From DASPTT01 sp035623275 (lineage in GTDB: Bacteria; Actinomycetota; Acidimicrobiia; Acidimicrobiales; UBA8190), in NCBI GenBank assembly GCA_035623275.1, contig DASPTT010000141.1:1-22048 (forward strand): a stretch of 22,048 nt of DNA. Reading direction: 5' to 3'. The notes under the pieces were generated by a model. The model saw only the letters and a program-made list of their open reading frames with translations. It ran no database searches and was not told where the DNA came from. A program made the position numbers and the translations under genes. This document shows positions 14,194 through 21,602 of this stretch, piece after piece. How positions within the stretch are numbered: the first letter of the stretch is position 1; every line of letters begins with the position of its first letter.

Positions 14194-16370
14194 GGACGAC
14201 GACCTCCCACCAGCCTGCCCGTGGCGGGCATCCCGATCCGGCGGACGCGCCGGGGGGCACCGGCGTGCACGGCGTGCAGGCGCTCGGCCCGCAGCGCGCG
14301 CTCCTCGACGTCCTCCAGGGGCCCGAGGGTCTCGCCGGTGGCCACGGACAGCAGCAGATCGGCGAGGGCAGGGTTGCGCGCCAGCGCGGGGCCGTGGAGG
14401 TAGGTGCCGACCACCCGTCCCGCCCACGCACCCTCGGTGCCGTCGCCGGTGCCGTTGCCCACGCCGCTGCGCACGACGGCCAGGGCGTGGGCGTCGTGCC
14501 CGACGCGGGTCACGCCCCCGTGGTTCTCGAACCCGGTGAGCAGCCCGAGGTCGTCGGGCCACGGGCGCCCGCCCGGCCCCGGCGCGGCGCGGTCGGCCAA
14601 CGGCTCGGCGAGGAGCTCGCCCACGGCCCGCCGTCCCGGGCCCTTCACGGTCTCGACGTCGAGCAGGCCCACCCCGCGACAGCGCCGCCCGTCCGCGGCC
14701 GGAAAGCTCGACCCGATGATCTGGTAGCCCGCGCAGACCGCCAGCACGACGGCACCCCGGTCGGCGGCCGCGGCGAGCGGCCCGGCGCGCAGCAGCTCGG
14801 CGGCCTGGACCTGCGGCGCGTCCTCGCCCCCGCCGAGGCAGTAGACGTCGCCCATGGCGGGCAGGGGTGACCCCGACCCGGCGAGCACGAGCTCGACGGG
14901 GATCCCGCGCCACTCCGCACGTCTGGCCAGCACGAGCCCGTTGCCGCCGTCGCCGTAGGTACCGAGGAGGTCCGGATGCACCACGACGACCCGCAGCGCC
15001 GAGGCGCCGGGGCGCGCGCCGCCCCCGCGCCCGGCGGGGACGGCCTCCTCGGGGCCCCGCGCCTCCGGCGGGGCCCCGTGGTGGGCCCCCGGGCGCAGCC
15101 GCCTGGGGCCCTCGACGCGCGCCAGGTGGCGGCGCAGGTCCTGGAACGCCGTGTAGTTGCCCGCGTACTCCACCTCGGGGGCACCGGCGGCGTGCAGGGC
15201 GCGCAGCTGGTCGGGCTCGGTGCGATGCACGACCCCGGCGTGTCGCAGCCGCACCGCCAGGTCGAGACAGCGTTCCCCCGTGGCCACCACCAGGCGGCCG
15301 GCGAGGCGCTCGAAGGGCACGTCCCACAGCCACGACGGATCACGGCCGTCCGCGATGCGAGCGTTGATCCCGACCACGACGGGCCGGGTGCCGTCGTCGA
15401 GCATGTCGAGCAGCTCGAGCCATCCTGCGGGGTTCTTGGCCAGCAGCAGGCGGGCTCGCACCCCCTCGTGGGCCACCGAGGCGAAGCGCCCTTCGACATC
15501 GCGCACGTCGGCCATGGCGTCGAGCGCCGAGCCGACGTCCACCCCCAGCACCGATGCTGCCGTGGCCGCCATCGCCGCGTTCGACTCGTTGCAGTGCCCG
15601 GGCAGCGCCAGGCGCAGCGGGAAGCGCGCACCGTCGGCCACCACGGCTCCCGCCTCGATGACCACCGTGGGCTCGGGGCGCTCGAACCCGCAGGCGCACC
15701 GCCAGTCGGGACCGTCCTCGGCGAAGGTCAGTCGGCCCTCGCACGCGGGGCACCCGACCGAGTCCTGGCGCCAGCGCTGCCCGGCGGCGACCCACACGAC
15801 CCGGGGCGCGGGTTGTGCCGCCCACGCGACCAGCGGGTCGTCGGCGTTGGCCACGACGGTGCCCCCCTGGAGCACGGTGGCCACCTGCCGCCAGCGCCGG
15901 GCCACCTTGCGCACCTCGTTGACCCGGTCGAGCTGGTCGCGCGAGAGGTTGAGCAGCACGACCACCTCGGGGGACAGCGCCTCGGCGGCCCGGCCGAGAT
16001 ACCCCTCGTCCACCTCGAGCACGGCGATCCGCTGCACGGGCGCACCGGCCAGGGCGGCGGTCAGGCCGGCGGGCAGGTTGGCGCCCGCCGCCGAGGTGGC
16101 CACGCGCTCTCGGCCGCCGAGGGCCGCCGTCAGGAGCTTGGTCGTCGTCGTCTTGCCGTTGGTGCCGCTGACCAGCGCGACCTGTCGCCCAGCGCCCAAT
16201 GCGTCGAGCAGGTGCGGGTCGAGCGTGAGCCCGACGCGCCCGCCGATGACCGATCCGCTCCCGAGCCTGAGGCGCCGCGAGACGTGGCCCACCCGCAGCG
16301 TGGCCTGGCGCGCCAGGCGGGCACGCCACGGGAGCGGGCCGGGCGCGGGACCCGACGCGCCGTCGATCAC
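14190..16370 (-). CDS. single-chain MurT-GatD lipid II isoglutaminyl synthase
   Basis: A 726-residue protein that combines both subunits of the enzyme amidating the D-glutamate of lipid II to D-isoglutamine. Residues 1 to about 415 are MurT: P-loop SGTNGKTTTT (68-77, Lys73), Mur-ligase central domain, a four-Cys zinc ribbon (Cys207, Cys210, Cys225, Cys227), and the C-terminal domain with DPSWLWDVPFE. Residues 459-726 are GatD, a class I glutamine amidotransferase: HPDLLGTYGDGGNG, nucleophile Cys546 in VLAVCAGYQ, and His659 in GTYLHGP. A Pro/Gly/Ala/Arg-rich linker of about 43 residues joins them with no stop codon or ATG between. In most species murT and gatD are separate adjacent genes. Start GTG 16370 overlaps the HAD-PlsC stop as GTGA. 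A sequencing indel could in principle fuse two genes, but the frame is clean across the linker. Confidence 0.93.
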   Translation of the reverse strand: MIDGASGPAPGPLPWRARLARQATLRVGHVSRRLRLGSGSVIGGRVGLTLDPHLLDALGAGRQVALVSGTNGKTTTTKLLTAALGGRERVATSAAGANLPAGLTAALAGAPVQRIAVLEVDEGYLGRAAEALSPEVVVLLNLSRDQLDRVNEVRKVARRWRQVATVLQGGTVVANADDPLVAWAAQPAPRVVWVAAGQRWRQDSVGCPACEGRLTFAEDGPDWRCACGFERPEPTVVIEAGAVVADGARFPLRLALPGHCNESNAAMAATAASVLGVDVGSALDAMADVRDVEGRFASVAHEGVRARLLLAKNPAGWLELLDMLDDGTRPVVVGINARIADGRDPSWLWDVPFERLAGRLVVATGERCLDLAVRLRHAGVVHRTEPDQLRALHAAGAPEVEYAGNYTAFQDLRRHLARVEGPRRLRPGAHHGAPPEARGPEEAVPAGRGGGARPGASALRVVVVHPDLLGTYGDGGNGLVLARRAEWRGIPVELVLAGSGSPLPAMGDVYCLGGGEDAPQVQAAELLRAGPLAAAADRGAVVLAVCAGYQIIGSSFPAADGRRCRGVGLLDVETVKGPGRRAVGELLAEPLADRAAPGPGGRPWPDDLGLLTGFENHGGVTRVGHDAHALAVVRSGVGNGTGDGTEGAWAGRVVGTYLHGPALARNPALADLLLSVATGETLGPLEDVEERALRAERLHAVHAGAPRRVRRIGMPATGRLVGGRRP

Positions 16371-17830
16371 GAGCCGGCGTGGCCGGGCGGGAACGTTCGG
16401 GCCAGCTCCTCGGGCGTGGGCTCGTGCGACACGCGGGCCTCGGCGGGAAGCAGGTCGGTGATCGCCGACATGATCGTCGCCGTGTCCTCGACCGCGTCCT
16501 CGAGCTCGAGCACCACCGGATGACCCACGCGCACGTGCACGACGGGTGGATGCCACAGCCCCGTGAAGTCGGGCACCCGGGCGCTGCGGGGCCAGACGTG
16601 CTCGGTGCCCCACAGCCCGATGGGGACGACAGGCGCGCCGGTCACCGCCGCCAGTCGCGCCGTGCCGGTCTTGCCCCTGAGGTGCGGGTCGAAGAACGCT
16701 CGGCCCCGCGGGATCGTGCCCTGCGGGAGCACGGCCACGATCTCGCCGGCCTCGAGGGCACGACGCGCCTCGCGCAGGGACTGGTCGGGGCGCTCGCCGC
16801 GATCCACGCTGATGCCGCCGAGCGCCCGCGCCAGCTGGCCGATCACCGGTGCGTCGAAGATCTCCTTCTTGCCGAGGAACCGCACCGGGCGCCCGATGCG
16901 CGCCGCCACGATGGCCAGCGCGACAACGTCGAAGTAGCTGCGGTGGTTGGCGGCCAGCAGCACCGGCCCGCGAGCCGGCACGTGCTCGACGCCCTGGATG
17001 TCGAAACGGGCGTAGGGGAAGATCTCGGGCCGCACCACGTGGCGCAGCACGTCGTAGGGCTCGAGCCCGCCCAGCGTGGGCACGCCCGGCGGGCGGTCCC
17101 AGCGCTCGACCGGCCACCGCGACATCCGCGCCGCGAAGTGCAGGCGCCGGTCGGGGTTGACCGGGTGGGGATGCCCGACGGCGCGCAGCAGGGGGAGGTC
17201 GAAGAAGCTGTCGGAGTAGGCGTGGGAGGCCTTGAGGTCGACCCCCTCCTCGCGGGCGAAGCGGCGCGCCGCGGCCAGCTTGCCCGTCGACCACACGAAC
17301 TCGCCGTCGATGCGGCCCGTGTACCGGCCGTCCAGTCGGTCATAGCGCGTGGCCAGCACGTGGTCGAAGCCGAAGAGCTCGGCGAACGGGCCGATCAGGT
17401 CGACCGGCGAGGTGGTGGCCAGGACCAGCTGCCGGCCGGCGGCCCGGTGCTCGGCCAGCACGGCCGGGGCATAGGGCTGGACGAGCTTGGCCAGCTCCGG
17501 CGCGGCCGCGGCTCCGGCGCGGTGCACCGCCTCCACTGACCAGCCGCGCACGAAGCGGGCGGCGGCCCGGACCATGGCCATGAACGGCAGGGTCTCGCCG
17601 ACGAGGTCGTAGAAGTCGTAGAAGAACCGCTCGCCGGGGATCGACGGCCTGCCCTCGAATAGGCCCTCGGCACGCATGGCCACGCTCAGGGTCAGGCCGC
17701 TGGCACCGCGCAGCAGGGTCCGGTCGAGGTCGACGAAGGCCGCTCCGCGCACCCTGCCGTCACCGACCGCACGAGGCGGAGCGGCGGCCGACGTCGGGGG
17801 CGTCCGTTCGGTCGCCATGGCCGAGACCAT
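16367..17830 (-). CDS. HAD-IB hydrolase / PlsC acyltransferase fusion
   Basis: A 487-residue bifunctional protein. Residues about 25-240 are a SerB-like HAD-IB phosphatase: FVDLDRTLL (nucleophile Asp34, Asp36), TTSPVD and YSDSFFDLPLL. Residues about 265-470 are a 1-acylglycerol-3-phosphate acyltransferase: NHRSYFD (Asn295-Asp301), FLGKKEIFDAP, and PQGTIPRG. It resembles mycobacterial proteins annotated as bifunctional PlsC. The acyltransferase would make phosphatidic acid for membrane lipids; the phosphatase substrate is unknown. ATG 17830 is chosen because AAGGGGGAG precedes it by 7 nt; ATG 17818 is an alternative. It is first in the operon with MurT-GatD and the MDMPI protein and is divergent from the LysR gene. 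The HAD domain keeps the full DxD, unlike that of the acyl-CoA reductase. Confidence 0.92.
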   Translation of the reverse strand: MVSAMATERTPPTSAAAPPRAVGDGRVRGAAFVDLDRTLLRGASGLTLSVAMRAEGLFEGRPSIPGERFFYDFYDLVGETLPFMAMVRAAARFVRGWSVEAVHRAGAAAAPELAKLVQPYAPAVLAEHRAAGRQLVLATTSPVDLIGPFAELFGFDHVLATRYDRLDGRYTGRIDGEFVWSTGKLAAARRFAREEGVDLKASHAYSDSFFDLPLLRAVGHPHPVNPDRRLHFAARMSRWPVERWDRPPGVPTLGGLEPYDVLRHVVRPEIFPYARFDIQGVEHVPARGPVLLAANHRSYFDVVALAIVAARIGRPVRFLGKKEIFDAPVIGQLARALGGISVDRGERPDQSLREARRALEAGEIVAVLPQGTIPRGRAFFDPHLRGKTGTARLAAVTGAPVVPIGLWGTEHVWPRSARVPDFTGLWHPPVVHVRVGHPVVLELEDAVEDTATIMSAITDLLPAEARVSHEPTPEELARTFPPGHAGS

Positions 17831-17837
17831 ACCGCCG

Positions 17838-17846
17838 CTCCCCCTT
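17838..17846 (-). promoter_or_regulatory. ribosome binding site of the HAD-PlsC gene
   Basis: On the minus strand AAGGGGGAG lies 7 nt before ATG 17830. It decides between this start and the in-frame ATG 12 bases further on. Confidence 0.6.
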
Positions 17847-17951
17847 CGTCCCCGCGCCTGGCGTCGACGGCATTCGCCCCGCCGGGGGAGGGCGGCGCCG
17901 GGCGCGGTCCACGGCCCGCGTCCGCGGCCCGAGCACCGGGCCCCGGACGCG

Positions 17952-17989
17952 GCGAAGGGACCGGTTGGGGGGGTAACCGGTCCCTTCGC
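17952..17989. repeat. perfect 15-bp inverted repeat with 8-nt loop
   Basis: The left arm 17952-17966 (GCGAAGGGACCGGTT) is perfectly complementary to 17975-17989, with loop GGGGGGGT. It is a strong potential hairpin in the intergenic region between the divergent HAD-PlsC and LysR genes, about 120 bases from each start codon. Neither flank has a T-tract, and no gene ends here, so it is a poor match to an intrinsic terminator. It may be a regulator binding site, an mRNA leader structure, or a remnant of a small mobile repeat. Confidence 0.8.
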
Positions 17990-18066
17990 ATGGACTCGAC
18001 AGGGCCGGAGGGGGGATCCGGCTCCCTGGAATCTGGGACCATTTTGCGCCCTCGGCAACGATCAGT

Positions 18067-18096
18067 CAAACAGCTATTACAGATTTGTCGTATCAT
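18067..18096 (+). promoter_or_regulatory. AT-rich LysR promoter with partial dyad
   Basis: This is the most AT-rich stretch between genes. CAAA (18067-18070) and TTTG (18084-18087) flank a 13-nt spacer with a TA-n-TA centre, similar in size to LysR T-N11-A boxes. TATCAT (18091-18096) fits TAnnnT and ends 8 nt before ATG 18105, so the transcript is probably leaderless. The dyad would overlap the -35 region, as in autoregulated LysR genes. Confidence 0.45.
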
Positions 18097-18104
18097 TATT
18101 TCCG

Positions 18105-19076
18105 ATGGAGCTACGACACCTGCAAGCCCTGGTGGCGGTGGCCGAGAGCGGCTCGTTCTCCGCGGCGGCGGACACGCTGGGGACCGTCCAGTCCAACATC
18201 TCGGCCCATGTGGCGCGGCTCGAGCGCGAGCTCGGCCTCAACCTGGTGGACCGGGGCGAGGGCCGGCTCACCCCAGAGGGCGAGGTGGTGGTGGCCCGCG
18301 CCTATCGCGTCCTCGGCGAGCTCAACGCCCTGACCGGCGACCTCGGAGCCCTTCGGGCCGAGGTGAGCGGCACGGTGCGGGCCGGGATGATCGGGACCAC
18401 GGCGCGCTGGCTCGTCCCCCTGGTCCTGGCCGACCTGGCCGTCCGACACCCCAAGATCCGGCTGGTGGTGGCCGACGGCACCACGACCGGCCTCGAACCG
18501 CAGGTGTCCAACGGCCGCCTCGACTTCGCCATCGTGTCGCTCCCGGTCCCCGGCCGGGACCTGTCGTCGGCGCCGCTCTTCGCCGAGGACCTCGTCCTGG
18601 TCGTCCCGGTGGCGGACGACCCCCTCCGGGGCGAACGCCGGGTGATGCTGGAGGACCTGGCGCGCTTCGAGCTGCTGCTTCCCGCGCCCGGCACGCCGTT
18701 CCGGGCCGAGATCGACGCCGCCACCAACCCGGCCGGGGTGGTCCTCCGCCCACGCGCCGAGCTCGACGGCGTCCGCCTGCTCGCCTCGCTCACCTTCGAG
18801 GGCTACGGGCCGGCCGTGCTCCCGGCCACCGCGGTCCCCATGCACTTGCGGGACCGGTTCCGCCTCGTGTTCGTCGACGGCCTCCCCCGCCGCCAGGTGG
18901 GGCTGGCCATCCGCAGCCGCGGCCTGCCCTCGGCGTCGGCGCGCGCCGTGCTGGAGGTCCTGCTGCAGCTGGTGGCCACGCCGGACCGGCTCCCCGACGG
19001 GCTCCATCCCGTGTCGGCGACGAGCCCGTCTCGGGCCGAGGGGTCGCTGCGGGTGATGGGCGTGCCCAACGGCTGA
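18105..19076 (+). CDS. LysR-family transcriptional regulator
   Basis: A 323-residue LysR-type regulator. The N-terminal winged helix-turn-helix is MELRHLQALVAVAESGSFSA followed by AADTLGTVQSNISAHVARLE (residues 1 to about 60). The C-terminal effector-binding domain, about 90-295, is of the periplasmic-binding type (GTVRAGMIGTTARWLVP, LDFAIVSLP, LVLVVPVADDP). Length is normal. ATG 18105 is clear and preceded by an AT-rich promoter. It is divergent from the HAD-PlsC / MurT-GatD / MDMPI operon, the usual geometry for a LysR protein that controls its neighbour. This makes control of that operon plausible but unproven. The effector cannot be inferred. Confidence 0.95.
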   Translation: MELRHLQALVAVAESGSFSAAADTLGTVQSNISAHVARLERELGLNLVDRGEGRLTPEGEVVVARAYRVLGELNALTGDLGALRAEVSGTVRAGMIGTTARWLVPLVLADLAVRHPKIRLVVADGTTTGLEPQVSNGRLDFAIVSLPVPGRDLSSAPLFAEDLVLVVPVADDPLRGERRVMLEDLARFELLLPAPGTPFRAEIDAATNPAGVVLRPRAELDGVRLLASLTFEGYGPAVLPATAVPMHLRDRFRLVFVDGLPRRQVGLAIRSRGLPSASARAVLEVLLQLVATPDRLPDGLHPVSATSPSRAEGSLRVMGVPNG

Positions 19077-19084
19077 CCGGGTGC

Positions 19085-19117
19085 GCTCGGACCCTCCCCC
19101 GAACGCGCCGTCCGAGC
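19085..19117. terminator. candidate bidirectional terminator hairpin
   Basis: GCTCGGAC (19085-19092) pairs with GTCCGAGC (19110-19117) across a 17-nt loop. It lies in the 54 bases between the ends of the convergent LysR and GNAT genes. There is no U-tract, which is common for GC-rich actinobacterial hairpins, so the assignment rests on position and stem only. Confidence 0.45.
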
Positions 19118-19130
19118 ACGACCCCCCGTG

Positions 19131-19772
19131 TCAGCTCGCGGGCGCCCGGGGCTCGCGCCACATGAGCCACAGGCGCGGGCCGCCGTGGGCGGCGTCGATC
19201 TCGCCGGTCACGGCGAAGCCGTGCCGGGCGTAGAACGCGATGTTCTCCTCCTTGGAGGTCTCCAGGTAGGTGGGCCTCCCCTCCTCGTCCACCCTCGGGA
19301 GCACGGCCCCCAGCAGCGCGCTCCCCACACCTCGGCCCTGGCGCGGCGGATCGGTGCCGAGGACCCCCAGGTACCAGTGGGGCTCGGCCGGGCGCGCCCG
19401 CTCGACGTCGGTGAGCAAGCGCGCCACGTCGAGCGCGTCACGCCCCACACCGAGCAGGTCGCCCACCAGCGGGAGCAGCCGCACGAGGTCGCGCAGGCCG
19501 GGGCGCGGGCGACCCGGCGGCGACCACAGCGCGGCCCCGGCGAGGTCGTCGGTGGTCCACGCCTCCCCGGTGGCCACGTACTCCCGGCGCATCTGGACGT
19601 CGAAGAACCGGCGCAGCCCCCGGCGGTGGCGGTTCGGGCCCCGGAAGAAGTAGTGGGCGATGGGGTCGTCGTCGAAGGCGCGCACGAGCACCTCGACCAG
19701 CGTGGCGACGTCGGCCTCCTCCACCCGGCGCACCGCATGCCCAGGCGGCCGCCGATCGTCGGGTCCTGGCAC
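19131..19772 (-). CDS. GNAT-family N-acetyltransferase
   Basis: A 213-residue acetyltransferase. The acetyl-CoA pyrophosphate loop is RQGRGVG (144-150), following the beta-4 strand HWYLGVLGTDP. The C-terminal EENIAFYARHGFAVTG is the usual GNAT motif B. It transfers an acetyl group to an amine of an unknown small molecule or protein. The N-terminal RRVEEADVATLVEVLVRAF is typical of the family. Start GTG 19772 has no evident Shine-Dalgarno. It lies 39 nt downstream of the YqgE gene on the same strand and is probably co-transcribed with it. Confidence 0.9.
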   Translation of the reverse strand: MPGPDDRRPPGHAVRRVEEADVATLVEVLVRAFDDDPIAHYFFRGPNRHRRGLRRFFDVQMRREYVATGEAWTTDDLAGAALWSPPGRPRPGLRDLVRLLPLVGDLLGVGRDALDVARLLTDVERARPAEPHWYLGVLGTDPPRQGRGVGSALLGAVLPRVDEEGRPTYLETSKEENIAFYARHGFAVTGEIDAAHGGPRLWLMWREPRAPAS

Positions 19773-19811
19773 GGCGGCATGGTAGCCAGCGGCCGCGCGC
19801 GCCGACGGGTG

Positions 19812-20396
19812 TCAGTTGAGCGACGGGTGCGGCGGATACCCGGCCAGGAGGCCGAGCTCGCCGCCTTGCCGGCGCAGGATGTCGTGCCACAGACGCTCGG
19901 GATCCGTACTGAAGACGTCGTCGGGCCGGGCGTCGACGACGAACCATCCGCCCTCCTCGATCTCGGCCTCGAGCTGCCCCGTGGTCCAGCCGGCGTAGCC
20001 GGCGAACAGGCGGATCGCGTCGAGCGCGACGGGCTGGTCCTCGGGCGCCACGCCCAGGTCCACGGTGCCCACGGGGCCGAGCAACGACCGCCACCGCTCG
20101 TCGACCCGCGGCGGGTGCGCGGCGCGGGCCAGGCCGATGACGGCGTCGGGCGACACGGGCCCGCCGCGGAACACCGTGGCCGGCGGCGTGGCCGCCGCCG
20201 CGTCCTGCCAGGGCTCGAGGATCTCGGAGACGTCGAGGCTCGTCGGCCGGTTGAGCACCACCCCGAGCGCACCCTCCTCGCCGTGGTCGAGGACGAGCAC
20301 CACGGTGCGGTTGAAGTTGGGGTCGTCGAGCCGGGGCGACGCCACCAGCAACGCAGCGGTGAGCGCCCCGTGACCGCGGACCTCGTCGTCGGGCAC
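19812..20396 (-). CDS. YqgE/AlgH family protein (UPF0301)
   Basis: A 194-residue protein with the family hallmarks: LTAALLVASPRLDDPNFNRT near the N-terminus, VVLVLDHGEEGALGVVLNRP, FRGGPVSPDAVIGL, and AGYAGWTTGQLEAEI followed by GGWFV. Family members are widespread and cytoplasmic. AlgH was named for a link to alginate regulation in Pseudomonas, but its biochemical role is unsettled. The likely start is GTG 20396. The preceding TAAAGA, 7 nt upstream, may be a degenerate -10 of a leaderless promoter, while the adjacent GGAG is too close to act as a Shine-Dalgarno. It is divergent from the ArsC-family gene (39 nt between starts) and followed by the GNAT gene. Confidence 0.93.
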   Translation of the reverse strand: MPDDEVRGHGALTAALLVASPRLDDPNFNRTVVLVLDHGEEGALGVVLNRPTSLDVSEILEPWQDAAAATPPATVFRGGPVSPDAVIGLARAAHPPRVDERWRSLLGPVGTVDLGVAPEDQPVALDAIRLFAGYAGWTTGQLEAEIEEGGWFVVDARPDDVFSTDPERLWHDILRRQGGELGLLAGYPPHPSLN

Positions 20397-20421
20397 CTCC
20401 GCATCTTTACCCCTCGGCGGG

Positions 20422-20427
20422 TACCGT
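20422..20427 (+). promoter_or_regulatory. candidate -10 element of a leaderless promoter
   Basis: TACCGT fits TAnnnT and ends 7 nt before ATG 20435. It includes part of the GTG at 20426, so if it is the promoter that GTG cannot be the start codon. This favours ATG 20435 for the ArsC-family gene. Confidence 0.4.
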
Positions 20428-20434
20428 GAGCACG

Positions 20435-20791
20435 ATGGGCGACACCACGGTGTACTTCAACCCGTCGTGCTCGAAGTGCCGGGTCACGGCGTCGATCCTC
20501 GACGAGCGCGCTGTGCCCTACGAGGTCGTCGAGTACCTCGTCGCCCCGCCCGACGAGGTCGCCGTCCGGCGGCTGCTGGCCATGCTCGGCGGGGATCCCG
20601 CCGCGCTGGTGCGCCAGGACGACGAGGGGTTCGCCGCCGCAGGCTACGGCGTGGACGACGTGGCGGACGCCGACGGCGTGGTCCGGGTGCTCCTCGCCCA
20701 CCCCGAGCTCATGCAGCGACCGGTGGTCGTGCGCGGGCACCGGGCGCTGATCGCCCGGCCCCCCGAGCGCGTGACCGAGCTCTTCGAGTGA
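20435..20791 (+). CDS. ArsC/Spx-family arsenate reductase-like protein
   Basis: A 118-residue thioredoxin-fold protein of the ArsC family. It begins TTVYFNPSCSKCR, with catalytic-type Cys12 and a second Cys15. Arg60 (LVRQDD), Arg95 (QRPVVV) and Arg108 (IARPPERV) fall at or next to the positions of Arg60, Arg94 and Arg107 of E. coli ArsC. This suggests real oxyanion reductase chemistry using a thiol donor. The CxxC pair is less usual, since many ArsC proteins have CSKS. It may allow an internal disulfide, as in Spx or thioredoxin-like members. No ars regulator or pump adjoins, so arsenate is not certain to be the substrate. Start ATG 20435 is preferred to GTG 20426. Its stop is one base from the convergent MDMPI gene's stop. 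Confidence 0.88.
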   Translation: MGDTTVYFNPSCSKCRVTASILDERAVPYEVVEYLVAPPDEVAVRRLLAMLGGDPAALVRQDDEGFAAAGYGVDDVADADGVVRVLLAHPELMQRPVVVRGHRALIARPPERVTELFE

Positions 20792-20792
20792 C

Positions 20793-21530
20793 CTACGAGG
20801 GGACGAAGCGCGACAGGAAGCGCCCGAGGGCGGGGTCGGCCAGCGGCACGCGGTTGTAGAAGGCGAGCACGAAGGCACGCGGCTGCGCCTCGATGGTGGC
20901 GTCGGGCTCGATCCCGGGATCGGCCGGCGGCTGCTCGACGACCAGCCGCCGGGGACCGAGCCGATAGCGCATCGGTGGCGCCCCGGTGAGACGGACGTCG
21001 TAGAGCTCCGCCGGTGCGTCGGCACGGACCCAGGCACCGAGCAGCTCCCCCGGGGCGAGGAGCAGTGCGACCTCGTCGGGGATGGGCCACACGCGGCCGA
21101 GCGCACGGGCGATGTCGTACCCGTGCACGACGAACTCCCCCAGCACGACGTGCAATGCCGGGGTCATCGTCGTCTGCACCCCGCCGTGGAAGGGGAAGCG
21201 CCGGTCGTCGGGGATCTTGGGGAACACCACGTCGACGGCGGTATGCACGTCGTCTCGCAGCATGGCGCTCAGTTCGGCCAGGTCGCGTGCCGCCAGCTCC
21301 TCGAGACACCGCGCGTTGAGCGCGCCGGTATCCTCGGCCGTGGCGCTGCGGCGCCGGTCGGCGAAGCCACGGCGCACGACCGTCAGGACGTGCGCAAGCG
21401 TCTCCCCCACGCTCCATGCCAGCGTGGGCACGGGGACGAGGGCGTCGGCCGGCGACAGGGAGCCGGCCAGCGCGACGAAGCGGGCCGATTCGGCGCGCAG
21501 GGCCGCCATCACCTCGTCCCGGCTACCCAC
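20793..21530 (-). CDS. MDMPI-fold (maleylpyruvate isomerase family) protein
   Basis: A 245-residue protein with an N-terminal MDMPI/DinB four-helix bundle. Candidate metal ligands are His47 (GETLAHVL) and Glu132-x3-His136 (GEFVVHGYDIARALG), the same pattern as the other family member in this window. Residues about 165-245 form a second alpha/beta region (YDVRLTGAPPMRYRLG ... FYNRVPL) like the SCP2-like C-terminal domain found in such proteins. Mycothiol-dependent chemistry is likely from the family, but the substrate is unknown. GTG 21530 is the likely start, though no well-placed Shine-Dalgarno precedes it; in-frame ATG 21509 is an alternative. It lies 72 nt downstream of the TauE/SafE permease gene on the same strand and may be co-transcribed. 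Confidence 0.82.
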   Translation of the reverse strand: MGSRDEVMAALRAESARFVALAGSLSPADALVPVPTLAWSVGETLAHVLTVVRRGFADRRRSATAEDTGALNARCLEELAARDLAELSAMLRDDVHTAVDVVFPKIPDDRRFPFHGGVQTTMTPALHVVLGEFVVHGYDIARALGRVWPIPDEVALLLAPGELLGAWVRADAPAELYDVRLTGAPPMRYRLGPRRLVVEQPPADPGIEPDATIEAQPRAFVLAFYNRVPLADPALGRFLSRFVPS

Positions 21531-21602
21531 GGCGGGTGACCGTGGGCACGTTCCTGATGCGCACGTCTCCTTCTTACCTCCCCGTCAGGGCCCTTGAACC
21601 CA

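Noticed and set aside
16367..17294. N-terminal extension of MurT-GatD up to base 17294
   Set aside because: The frame stays open, but the sequence there is the shadow of the HAD-PlsC gene on the same strand. The GTGA overlap at 16367-16370 gives the natural start.
21523..21564. 13-residue leader peptide (GTG 21564 to TAG) overlapping the start of the MDMPI gene
   Set aside because: An AAGGAGA precedes it but ends only about 1-2 nt before the GTG, too close for initiation, and the peptide has no regulatory codon run.
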